Below are positions 53,683-62,272 of a stretch of 64,000 nucleotides of DNA, one piece after another. The stretch is from CAYOHG01 sp964465125 (lineage in GTDB: Bacteria; Planctomycetota; Phycisphaerae; UBA1845; Fen-1342). The position numbers were made by a program, and so were the translations under genes. The notes under the pieces were generated by a model that was given only the letters and a program-made list of their open reading frames with translations, had not been told where the DNA came from and did no database searches. Numbering within the stretch: position 1 is the stretch's first letter; every line of letters starts with the position of its first letter. The stretch covers positions 1 to 64,000 of the forward strand of contig CAYXIO010000008.1 of the NCBI GenBank assembly GCA_964465125.1, given 5' to 3'.

Positions 53683-55032
53683 CTACAGCGTCCAGCCGGC
53701 ACGATATTCGCGTGCGATCAGCTTGTTGGCGGCCTCGTGGTTCGTCACCCGCATCTGCTGCGCGTCCCACTCGATCCGCGAATCCACGCGCCGCGCGATG
53801 TTGCCGAGGTGGCAGATCTCGGTCACGAGTGCGCCATAGGCGAAGGCAGCCCCGGCCGGCTGGCCGCTCTTGCAGGCGCGCACCCAGTCCTGTTCGTGCG
53901 AGTCGGGCACGCGCGGCAGCGTCTCCGCCGGACGCGAATACGCCTTCATCGCGCTCTCCGGGATCAACCGCGGCCCCTCGCCGTAGGTGCCGCACATGAT
54001 CTTGCCCTTGCCGCCCTTGAAGATCACGCCGCCTTCGCCGTCGCCCATGCGGCGGTCAGGTTCGAGCTCTTCCGGGCGCGGCGCGCGCAGCCCGTCGTAC
54101 CAGCGGACCGTGACGGGCGGCCAGTCGCCGCGCGCCGGAAACCGAAACGTCACAACGCCCGCGAACGAATGCACGTGCTGGTTTCCGCCGAGGCTGCTCG
54201 CCTCAATGCTCGCCGGCGCTCCCAGCCGAAGGGCCCGGACGACCGGATCGAGCGTGTGGACGCCGCGGTCGCCCATCATGCCGCAGCCGAAATCGAGCCA
54301 GGCGCGCCAGGTACAGGGGTGATAGGTGGGGTGATAGGGCCGCAGCGGCGCCGGACCGAGCCAGAGATCCCAGTCCAGCGTGCTCGGCACCGCCGGCGGC
54401 TCGATGGGCGGCTCGTGCAGCTTCGAGCTCCACCACTCGTGGCCCCAGGGGTAGTACGACAGCGCGCACCAGGCGTCGACCTCGCGCACCTCGCCGATCG
54501 CGCCCGCGGCGATCCACTCGCAGATCAACCTGGCGCCCTCGCCCGAGTGCCCCTGGATTCCCATCTGCGTGATCACCTTCGTCTCGCGGGCCACCTCGAC
54601 CATGCGGCGCGCCTCGGCGATGTTGTGCGTCAGCGGCTTCTGGCAATACACGTGCTTGCCGGCCCGCATCGCCGCAATGGAAATCACCGCGTGCGTGTGG
54701 TCAGGCGTCGCAATCACCACCGCGTCGATGTCCTTCTGCTGCTCCAGCATTTCGCGGTAGTCGCGCCAGACGCGCGCGCCGGGGTATTTCTTGAACGTCT
54801 TGGCCGCGTACTCGTGATCCACGTCGCACAGCGCGACGATGTTCTCGCTCTCGAGGGCGGCGAGATTCGCCGCACCCATGCCGCCCACGCCGATGCCGGC
54901 AATGCTCAGCTTCTCGCTGAACGAGGCGCGTCGTGAACGCCCGAGCACAGGATGAGGCAGAACGGCGAGGGTGGCGGCGGACGTGGCCGCTCCTCGCAGG
55001 AAGCGTCGACGGGTGATTCGCGCGCGGGACAT
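53683..55032 (-). CDS. Tat-exported Gfo/Idh/MocA-family oxidoreductase
   Basis: The 449-residue protein starts at ATG 55032 with GAGGAGG 7 nt upstream. The N-terminal ITRRRFLRGAATSAATLAVL is a twin-arginine signal. The Rossmann GIGVGGMGAANL, AVVIATPDHTHAVISIAAM and EKPL-type KHVYCQKPLTHN motifs follow, then the C-terminal substrate domain. Here EKP reads QKP. Tat export implies NAD(P) is bound before export. Such exported family members are abundant in planctomycetes and act on sugars or sugar acids; the substrate is unknown. It is in an operon with the MetE-like gene. Confidence 0.9.
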   Translation of the reverse strand: MSRARITRRRFLRGAATSAATLAVLPHPVLGRSRRASFSEKLSIAGIGVGGMGAANLAALESENIVALCDVDHEYAAKTFKKYPGARVWRDYREMLEQQKDIDAVVIATPDHTHAVISIAAMRAGKHVYCQKPLTHNIAEARRMVEVARETKVITQMGIQGHSGEGARLICEWIAAGAIGEVREVDAWCALSYYPWGHEWWSSKLHEPPIEPPAVPSTLDWDLWLGPAPLRPYHPTYHPCTWRAWLDFGCGMMGDRGVHTLDPVVRALRLGAPASIEASSLGGNQHVHSFAGVVTFRFPARGDWPPVTVRWYDGLRAPRPEELEPDRRMGDGEGGVIFKGGKGKIMCGTYGEGPRLIPESAMKAYSRPAETLPRVPDSHEQDWVRACKSGQPAGAAFAYGALVTEICHLGNIARRVDSRIEWDAQQMRVTNHEAANKLIAREYRAGWTL

Positions 55033-55174
55033 GCTGAGCCTCCTCGGACGGGACGCACCGGCTACGCTCGGCGCGGCGCCCGAATCGTATGCCGCCGCGT
55101 GCGCCCGGCCAATCCCGGACCCCTTCGCGTCAGTCCCAGGACCAAGCGTGCCGACGACCCTGGCCGCGCGGCAA

Positions 55175-56479
55175 TCAGCGGCGCTGGCGAAGATAGTCAT
55201 CGCTCAGCCGCCAGAACGCGCCGGACTCGCGCGTCAGCGGCCGGCCGTGCTCCGCCCCGGGCCTGCAATTGTCGCGCAGCAGCAGAATCAAATCCGAGCT
55301 GACCGCCGGGTTCTGGTAGAAATACGAGTGCCCGAACACGTCGGCCGACACGCGCGCATCGATGAAGGCCACGCCCGGCAGCCTGGCGAGCGCGGTCCGC
55401 TCGTCCTCGCGCAGGTCCGCCAGACCTAGCGTCCCCAGCCGCAGCGTGCTGATGAACAGCCACTTCGCGATCGTGATCGCCAAGTCATCGGGCGAGGAGT
55501 AGCACGTCAGCGTCTCGCACGCGCCGCCGATCCGCTCCGCCGCCAGCCGCTGTTTGGCCACGTCCAAATCCAGATCCGGCGCCGCCAGCACGAGGTGTCC
55601 GATCTTCAGCGCCTTCGCCGCCGCCGCGGGGTCGTCGGGCTGCTTGGCGCGGTAGTGAATCACCAGCTCGCGCAGCGCGCTGGTCAGCACGTCGGCGCCG
55701 CGGCTGTGCGCGATCAGGTGGATGCGCTGCAAGTCCGGCGTGTGCGCCAGCGCGTTGAGGAACTGCTTGAGGTGATAGACCGTGAATTCGCCGGACTCGC
55801 GATCGTAGTTGTAGCCGCGCACGCCCAGACCGCTGCCGGCCGGCCAGGAATAGAGGATCGGCACCCCCTCGCGGCCGAGAAAGTGCCACAACTCGGCCAT
55901 GATGATCGCCGCCTCGTCGAATTGCGTGTTAAAGCCGTGCACGAAGACGAACGCCTCCTTGCGCGGCGACTGCGCGAGGCGTCGCGAAACGAGCTGCTGT
56001 AACCGGCGCTCCGCTTCCGCGTGCGCCGCAACGACGGCGGGGTCGACTTCGAGGCGGTCGCCGGGCAGCGCCGGCGGCCAGGGCGTGGGCGGGAATCGTC
56101 CCTGCTCCGCGCGCTGCTCCACCGACAGCTCGACCGGGAAGGCCCACTGATACGAGAGGCTCCGCTGCTCGAGCTCCTCCCACGTCAAGCCGCGCCCGAG
56201 CTCCACGCGACACTCTCCGAATCCCAGCCCGAGCGAGCGCTCGATTCCGTAGCCCAGCCCGCGCTTCGCGTCTTGGGTGGGTACTCGATCGGTCGCGTAC
56301 AGCAGGTCGACGTAGGTCGTGCGAAGTTCCGGAGGAGCCGTCGCCCAGGGGCTCTCCGTTGTGCTCAGATACAGCGTCGGCGTGCGCATCAGCGTCGGCG
56401 CGCAGCCCGCGGAAGTCAGCAGGGCCAGCGCAAGCGCCGCCGCGAAGAATGGTCCGCGATCGCACCCCAGCGCCCGCAT
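55175..56479 (-). CDS. Lipoprotein alpha/beta hydrolase, DUF900 family
   Basis: The 434-residue lipoprotein has a lipobox LLTSAGC at ~20-26. YVDLLYATDRVPTQD opens the family domain, and FVFVHGFNTQFDEAA is the oxyanion loop. HLIAHSRGADVLTSAL holds the nucleophile Ser, with a likely Asp in SSPDD and a catalytic His in GHSYFYQNP. This is the DUF900/PF05990 alpha/beta hydrolase type. Lipid anchoring places it in the envelope. Substrate unknown. Confidence 0.85.
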   Translation of the reverse strand: MRALGCDRGPFFAAALALALLTSAGCAPTLMRTPTLYLSTTESPWATAPPELRTTYVDLLYATDRVPTQDAKRGLGYGIERSLGLGFGECRVELGRGLTWEELEQRSLSYQWAFPVELSVEQRAEQGRFPPTPWPPALPGDRLEVDPAVVAAHAEAERRLQQLVSRRLAQSPRKEAFVFVHGFNTQFDEAAIIMAELWHFLGREGVPILYSWPAGSGLGVRGYNYDRESGEFTVYHLKQFLNALAHTPDLQRIHLIAHSRGADVLTSALRELVIHYRAKQPDDPAAAAKALKIGHLVLAAPDLDLDVAKQRLAAERIGGACETLTCYSSPDDLAITIAKWLFISTLRLGTLGLADLREDERTALARLPGVAFIDARVSADVFGHSYFYQNPAVSSDLILLLRDNCRPGAEHGRPLTRESGAFWRLSDDYLRQRR

Positions 56480-56597
56480 GCCGCGAATCGTAGCGTCTCC
56501 GTCAGATTATCAGGCTCGAATCGTGTTCGCGCAATGCGCACCGAGGCGTCGCACAGCACTGGATTCGCGATCCGACCTGTGCGATACTAACAGCATG

Positions 56598-56613
56598 TAG
56601 TGCACACGCACTA
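56598..56613. promoter_or_regulatory. Candidate operator palindrome upstream of the MFS gene
   Basis: TAGTGC-ACAC-GCACTA is a perfect 6-bp inverted repeat with a 4-nt spacer in the 280-bp gap between the divergent DUF900 and MFS genes. It would suit a dimeric repressor. No regulator gene is adjacent. Confidence 0.35.
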
Positions 56614-56759
56614 TACGACGGCGGATGGCACGATGACGTCGGTGCGCCCGATGCAATCTGAATCGAGCGCGCCGCTTCCTTCCGCCGACGCGGAATCGTT
56701 CGCGTCCTGTGACGCGAATCGCGTCCGGCGCGTGCCTCCGACAACGCGAAAGACACGCC

Positions 56760-58361
56760 ATGACCGCAATCCCCGCAGCCTCCCCGACCGTCTCGGTTCG
56801 ATCCACACCAGCCTTCGCCAAATACTCCGTGCTCGTCGGCGCCGTGATGATCCAGCTCATCCTGGGCACGGTGTATGGCTACAGCATCTTCTGGGCGCCG
56901 TTGCAGGCGCAGGTTTTCCCACCCGTTCTGACGCAGGACGCCGCTGACGCGCGCACCGCCGCGGGCGAGACGATCGCCGGCTACGCGGTGGTCGCGGACG
57001 AGGCGGCGGCGCGCAGGCTGAACGACCAGCGGCAGGGCTACCTCAAGTACGCATTCTCCATCTGCATCCTCTCGTTCGCGCTCGTCATGGTCGTCGCCGG
57101 CCGAATTCAGGACGTGCTCGGCCCGCGGATTCCCGCGCTGATCGGCGGAATGCTCATGGCCGTGGGCTTCACGCTCGCGGGATTGATGAACCACCCGATT
57201 GTCTTCTTCCTGTGTCACGCCGCGCTCTGCGGCCTGATCGTGATCGTGCTGAGCAAGTTCGCCACGACGCTGTATGCGCGGATCGAACCGAACAGCGCGA
57301 CCATGCCCGTGAACGTCTCACTGGGCGTCGCGGTGCTGGTCGCGGTCGCGGGCGTGCTGATCGGCGGTCAGTACGTCGGCCGGCTGGCCGAGCTGGACCG
57401 CATCGCGCTGCTGTGGGGCACGATCGGTTTCCTGGCGGGCGCCGGTATCGGCTTCGCGTACGTATGCCCGATCGCCGCGCTGGTGAAGTGGTTCCCGAAC
57501 GCCAAGGGTCTGGTCAGCGGCATCGCGGTCGCGGGATTCGGCTTTGGCGCGTACATCTTCAAGGACCCGAACTTCGGAGCCCCCGGCTTCTTCAAGGCCA
57601 ACGGCATTGCTCCGTTCTTCCTGGTGCACGGGCTGGTCTGTCTGGTCGTGGTCTCGATCGGGGCGATGCTGCTGCGCAACCCGCCGAGCCTGACGAACGC
57701 GGGCCGCGGCGCGCCTGTGAACGACTCCAGTTGGCAGCAGACGCTCTGCCGGCCGGCGTTCTACGTGCTCTGGTCGATGTTCTTCAGCGGCGCGCTGGCC
57801 GGATTAATGGTCATCAGCATCGTCGCCGAATTCGCCAAGGAGCAGCTCCTCTCGGCGGCCGGCACGGGACTGGCCGCGGAGCGAACCGCGGCCATCGTGG
57901 CGCAGGGCGCCGCCGCCGTCGGCTGGCTGGCGATCTTCAACGCCGTCGGGCGCGTCTTCTGGGGGCTGGTCTCCGACCGCATCGGCCGCACCCCGACCTT
58001 CGTGATCATGTTCCTGGCGCAGGCGGCCATGCTCGCCTCGCTCGCCGCCCTGAACACCGAGGTCAGCCTGGCGGTCGGCGCGTCGATCGTCGGGTTCAAT
58101 TTCGGCGGCAACTTCGCGCTCTTCCCGTCCGCGACCGCGGACCTGTTTGGCGCGAAGAATCTCGGCGCGAATTATGGCTGGGTGTTCACGTCGTACGGCA
58201 TCGCGGGCGTGATCGGCGTCGCCGCGGGCAACTCCGCCAAGATCATGACCGGTTCGTACCAGGCTGCGTTTCTGTTCGCTGCGGCGCTGTGCATCGTGTC
58301 GGCGGCGCTGGCGATCGGACTGGCACTGCAACGAAAACGCTTGGCGCCGGCGGCGGCATAG
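56760..58361 (+). CDS. MFS transporter, oxalate/formate antiporter (OFA) family
   Basis: The 533-residue protein starts at ATG 56760 and has about 12 membrane helices. The first carries LILGTVYGYSIFWAPL, typical of OxlT-like transporters. The loop motif GRIQDVLGPR follows helix 2, and GRVFWGLVSDRIGRTPTF is the repeated MFS loop in the second half. The ~45-residue insertion between helices 1 and 2 (Ala/Asp/Glu-rich) is longer than usual. The substrate, oxalate-like or another carboxylate, is not determinable from sequence. Confidence 0.88.
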   Translation: MTAIPAASPTVSVRSTPAFAKYSVLVGAVMIQLILGTVYGYSIFWAPLQAQVFPPVLTQDAADARTAAGETIAGYAVVADEAAARRLNDQRQGYLKYAFSICILSFALVMVVAGRIQDVLGPRIPALIGGMLMAVGFTLAGLMNHPIVFFLCHAALCGLIVIVLSKFATTLYARIEPNSATMPVNVSLGVAVLVAVAGVLIGGQYVGRLAELDRIALLWGTIGFLAGAGIGFAYVCPIAALVKWFPNAKGLVSGIAVAGFGFGAYIFKDPNFGAPGFFKANGIAPFFLVHGLVCLVVVSIGAMLLRNPPSLTNAGRGAPVNDSSWQQTLCRPAFYVLWSMFFSGALAGLMVISIVAEFAKEQLLSAAGTGLAAERTAAIVAQGAAAVGWLAIFNAVGRVFWGLVSDRIGRTPTFVIMFLAQAAMLASLAALNTEVSLAVGASIVGFNFGGNFALFPSATADLFGAKNLGANYGWVFTSYGIAGVIGVAAGNSAKIMTGSYQAAFLFAAALCIVSAALAIGLALQRKRLAPAAA

Positions 58362-58533
58362 GGCTTCCGGGCGTTGAAACTCCTGACAACACGCAAGCGC
58401 CCGCCGGGCGGGAAGTGGGCGCGGGCGCCGCTAACCAGTGCCAGAAGTTTCTGGCCGAAGACGAGCAGCCCACCGACTCTCTTGCTCGCCCTTGTCCGCT
58501 TGCCGGGCTGCGACGGTCCCAATCTCGCGCGAA

Positions 58534-59409
58534 TCACCCCAGGAGCGGCGGGTCGTCGAAGATCGTCCACAGCGGCCGCACTTCGATATCCACCGACGCG
58601 TCGTTCAACAGCGCGCCGATCAGGAAAATCGGCGAGAAAATGATCAGAATCCACGCCTGAGCCACGGCCGCCGCGGCCCTCAGCACGACCAGCATCACCT
58701 GCCCGACAACGGCGACCGCCAGCCCGACGGCGAGCACAAACGGCGCCACAAACAGCGTGAACAGCGGGCTGAAGATCGTCACCTCGACCGCGGAGCGCCC
58801 GCTCGCCTTGTCCAGCGCGCTGGCCTGGTTCAAGCCGCGCGCCTGGCCCGCCGCCAACGCGTCGAAGATCTCCAGACGCTCGCCGGTCGCCTCCTCGATC
58901 GCCGCGGCAACTTCCTCGACGGCCTGTTGCGGGTTGACTTCGAACGAATACGACTGGGTCGTATCGTCGGAGGCGTTGTAGAGCGTCACCTCGCCGGCCA
59001 GCCGCTCGAACGACGTCTCGTCGTAGCGAATGGCGGCGTAGCTTCCGTCCGCTCCTTCCACGCGGACCGGCCAGCCCGCCTCGAACTGAATGTACGACTG
59101 CCCGCCGTCCGGCGTCTCGATGATGATGGAATTGAGCTGCTCGAAGTTGCCGGCCTCACCGCGGTCGGCGTAGACGTAGACGTTGCCGGCGTCCTGCACG
59201 CGGGCCGCCGCCGCCAGCGGATCGGCTCGGTCCTCGTTGATGAACAGCCCGGTCGCCGGCGGCGTGTCATCCACCACCGAGCCGCCGCCGTTCAATTCAT
59301 CCAAACCGCCGACGAATTGACAGCCGACCGGCGCCACGATCAGCGACGCCGCCAGCAGACAGGCCAGCGCGTCTCGCCCGGTCTCGCGCAGCAGACGGTT
59401 CCACCGCAT
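58534..59409 (-). CDS. Lipoprotein with C-terminal membrane segments
   Basis: The 291-residue protein starts at ATG 59409 (GGGAGG 6 nt upstream), with lipobox IVAPVGC at ~24-30. A ~180-residue Asp/Glu-rich domain is followed by two strongly hydrophobic stretches (FVLAVGLAVAVVGQVMLVVL and ILIIFSPIFLIGALL). A lipidated N-terminus plus transmembrane C-terminus is unusual. I do not recognise the family. Confidence 0.7.
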   Translation of the reverse strand: MRWNRLLRETGRDALACLLAASLIVAPVGCQFVGGLDELNGGGSVVDDTPPATGLFINEDRADPLAAAARVQDAGNVYVYADRGEAGNFEQLNSIIIETPDGGQSYIQFEAGWPVRVEGADGSYAAIRYDETSFERLAGEVTLYNASDDTTQSYSFEVNPQQAVEEVAAAIEEATGERLEIFDALAAGQARGLNQASALDKASGRSAVEVTIFSPLFTLFVAPFVLAVGLAVAVVGQVMLVVLRAAAAVAQAWILIIFSPIFLIGALLNDASVDIEVRPLWTIFDDPPLLG

Positions 59410-59484
59410 GGGCATCCTCCCTGGCATCTGCGGCGGATCGAGCGTGCGACCGCGCTAGGCGGTTCGCGTGTGTTGTGCGCTCTC

Positions 59485-62088
59485 TCAGTCGCAGAGCGTT
59501 CCAAAGTAGATCAGCATCAGGCTCAGGTCGTCCAGATCGACCCGCGTGTCCCCGCTCAGGTCCCCTTCGTCATACGACGCCCCGCCGACGTGACCGAAGT
59601 TGGTCAGCAGGGTTGAGAGGTCGTCGAGATCGACGTCCCCGTCGCTGTCCAGATCGGCCGGACAGGCAACCACGTGGTACCAGTGATTGTACGGGATGAC
59701 CTGCTTGTCCAATCCACCCCCGGAAACGCTCACGATCAGTCCCGCGCTCCCGCCGCCCTCGAAGAACTCGACCCGCAGGGCGTGCTTGCCGGCTTTCAGG
59801 GCGATGGTCCCGCTGCGCTCCTGCATGCCGTGCGTGCCGTCGTTGTCCACCACCAGCGTGTCGCCGATCAGCAGGCGCGAGCCGTCATCCGAGTTGGTGT
59901 AGAACGTGTAGATCGCCGCCGCGGGCGCGCGGAAGTACCCGTCGAAGACCGCCCCCACGTTGTCGGAGAGCCCGGACGTCGCGAAGCTGTTGTACGTCGG
60001 GGTGTAGTTGACGGTGTGCGTCGTGGTGTCCGAGAGGTACGGCGTCAGGGCGCCGAAATCAGGAAGCGCGGTCGGCGACGACAGCGCGTAGTAGTATGCG
60101 TCGATGCCCGCCAGCGAATTGGCGGGGTTCTCCGGGTCGCGGAAGCTCGACGAGTCGTAAACCTGCGCCGAGACAACGCCGGTTGCGGTCTGATTCTGAC
60201 TGTCTCGCAGCGAGTAGTTGAAGGTGTCCAGTCCGGTGTAGCCGCTCGGGGCGGTGTAGGACAGCACGTCGCGTCCGCCCGGACCTCCTCCGACTTGCAG
60301 CGTCACGACGCCACCGTGCGCACTGACGGCGTCGAACGTATCGAGATCGAAGGCCAGCCCGATGGTGTGGTAATCGTTGGCGAGCACGTCGGCGACGGCC
60401 TGGTTGCCGGCGAAGAGATCGCCCAGCTCGTCGTTGACGGCCACGGGTCCGAAACCGCTCGTGACCTGGAAGCTGGTGATCCAGGTCTGCCAGCCCCAGG
60501 ATTCCGGGTATTCGCCGATGATCCAGAAGGTACGGTCGTCGACCGGATCGACGGCGATGTCGTAGAAATCGCCCCAACGGCCGCCGCTGTCGACGGTCGC
60601 GAGCTTCGCGGTGGTCAGCGCCCCCATGCTTCCCAGCGGATCGCCGGGCTTGCGGCCGGTCGTGTTGACCGCGATGCGTTGATTGGCGGCCGAGCTGCCG
60701 ACGACCATGCCGACCTCGTTGAGCTGGTTGGAGTAGATGGCCGGGAACCAGGTGTGCACACCGGCGCCGCCGTCGACGTTGCCGGACTGCACCAGCGTCG
60801 GCCCGCCGCTGTTCGGCCAGTCGTTGGTGTGCAGGTGATACCAGCGCGCGAAATTGCGGTCGCCCTCTGAGACATGATGCGCGGCATACAGGTTTCCGTC
60901 GCGCCAGTGCACGTTCATGATGCGCGCGTCGATCAGGCTGACGGCGTTGCCGTTGTTGGCCGGGGCGTCGAACGGCCCGCTGTACGCCGGCACCGTCACG
61001 CTCGCGCTGACCAGCGTGGGGTTAGTGAGCGGATCGCGGACCGCGTGAATCCGCAGCGCGGAGCCGCTTGCTAAGGAGACGAAATACGGGGCCGGGTTGC
61101 TGCCGAAATGCTGGGCCACCTGAACCGAGCCCGCCCCGCCGTCGCGTAGGGTCGCATACGTCGCGGCCTGTCCGGTCAGCAGTGGCGCCTTGTTGAACAC
61201 GCGGAAGCCGACTCCGCCCCATCCGCCGTTGTTTAACCCGAACAGGTTGCCGGTCACGTAGTAACCGTCTTCGTCGTAGCCGAAGCCGGGGTAGTCCCAC
61301 CAGAAGGTGTTCGAGCCAATCGAGATGACCGCGTTGGTTCGATACTTGTACCAGGTGCCGTTGGGGTTGTCGTCGTCGGATACGGCGAACGTGATCCACG
61401 CCTCGGTGCTGCCGTAGACCTCGAACGCGAGCACGACGAATCGCTGCGCGAAGTGATCGTAGAAGCACTTCGGGTCGAAGGTGAATCCGCCGGCGCCGAC
61501 CGGCTCGAAGAAGCCCGGGTTGCCCGCGCTGCTCAGATCGTTGTAGTACTGCTGCGTGCCGATCTTGCTGTAGAACGCCAGCGCCATGTTCACCGTGGAG
61601 ATCACGTGCGACGGCCCGACGGCCAGCGTGCAGTCCGGCGGCACCCAGCCGGTCGGCCCGATGCCGGCGAACAGGCGCTCGGGCCGCGTCCGCGGCTCGA
61701 GCCGCGAACGCCCCAGAGGCAGCGCGTTGGGCGCGCCCTCGTCGATGAGGCTCGGCAAGTGGTGCTCCGGAAGCAGCTCGCGCGTCCGGTGCGCCGGCCC
61801 AATCAGCGGATTGGCCGGTGGGTTGACGTGTCGCGTCGTGTCGATGATCTGAACTTCCGTCTCGCCCCAGACCACAGCGCCTTGATCGGTCAGATCGATC
61901 GGCGCGGGCGCGCCGTCGGCATCGATGGAATCCGTAGGCGGCACGAAAGGCGCAGCGGCGGCGGGCCGCGCCACGGCCTGCGCGACTCGGTCTTTGCTCG
62001 AATCACCACTCGGTCCGGACGAACAGCCATACCCGGCGGCGACCAGAGTCGACAATGCGACCGTCAGCAGACGATGGGCGGAAGACAT
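59485..62088 (-). CDS. Large secreted protein with cadherin-like, PA14 and dockerin-like domains
   Basis: The 867-residue protein starts at ATG 62088 (a GTG 12 nt upstream is possible). The signal peptide ends in AAGYGC, a possible lipobox. After a ~70-residue linker a large beta domain (residues ~90-540) contains WDYPGFGYDEDGYYVTGN and repeated Asp/Asn turns, likely a propeller-like fold. Then come a cadherin-like segment (ADVLANDYHTIG, YTGLDTFNYSLRD) and a PA14-type domain (AVFDGYFRAPAAAIYTFYTN, SDDGSRLLIG, HALRVEFFEGGG). The chain ends in a dockerin-like pair (ADLDSDGDVDLDDLSTLLTN, TRVDLDDLSLMLIYFG). PA14 suggests carbohydrate binding at the surface. Confidence 0.82.
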   Translation of the reverse strand: MSSAHRLLTVALSTLVAAGYGCSSGPSGDSSKDRVAQAVARPAAAAPFVPPTDSIDADGAPAPIDLTDQGAVVWGETEVQIIDTTRHVNPPANPLIGPAHRTRELLPEHHLPSLIDEGAPNALPLGRSRLEPRTRPERLFAGIGPTGWVPPDCTLAVGPSHVISTVNMALAFYSKIGTQQYYNDLSSAGNPGFFEPVGAGGFTFDPKCFYDHFAQRFVVLAFEVYGSTEAWITFAVSDDDNPNGTWYKYRTNAVISIGSNTFWWDYPGFGYDEDGYYVTGNLFGLNNGGWGGVGFRVFNKAPLLTGQAATYATLRDGGAGSVQVAQHFGSNPAPYFVSLASGSALRIHAVRDPLTNPTLVSASVTVPAYSGPFDAPANNGNAVSLIDARIMNVHWRDGNLYAAHHVSEGDRNFARWYHLHTNDWPNSGGPTLVQSGNVDGGAGVHTWFPAIYSNQLNEVGMVVGSSAANQRIAVNTTGRKPGDPLGSMGALTTAKLATVDSGGRWGDFYDIAVDPVDDRTFWIIGEYPESWGWQTWITSFQVTSGFGPVAVNDELGDLFAGNQAVADVLANDYHTIGLAFDLDTFDAVSAHGGVVTLQVGGGPGGRDVLSYTAPSGYTGLDTFNYSLRDSQNQTATGVVSAQVYDSSSFRDPENPANSLAGIDAYYYALSSPTALPDFGALTPYLSDTTTHTVNYTPTYNSFATSGLSDNVGAVFDGYFRAPAAAIYTFYTNSDDGSRLLIGDTLVVDNDGTHGMQERSGTIALKAGKHALRVEFFEGGGSAGLIVSVSGGGLDKQVIPYNHWYHVVACPADLDSDGDVDLDDLSTLLTNFGHVGGASYDEGDLSGDTRVDLDDLSLMLIYFGTLCD

Positions 62089-62272
62089 GGCGATATACAC
62101 TCCGATTGCTTCGTCGGCAGGTCCGGCGGCTCATCCGGACAGGGGGCCGCACCCAATCCTAGGGGAAGCGACGCCGTTCGCGAAGCGCCATCAACCGGCG
62201 ATTCACGAAAAACGCGGCGCGACGCACGCGCTGTCTGACGCACCGCGTCGTTGCCGTGTGGTTCCTCGTGGA

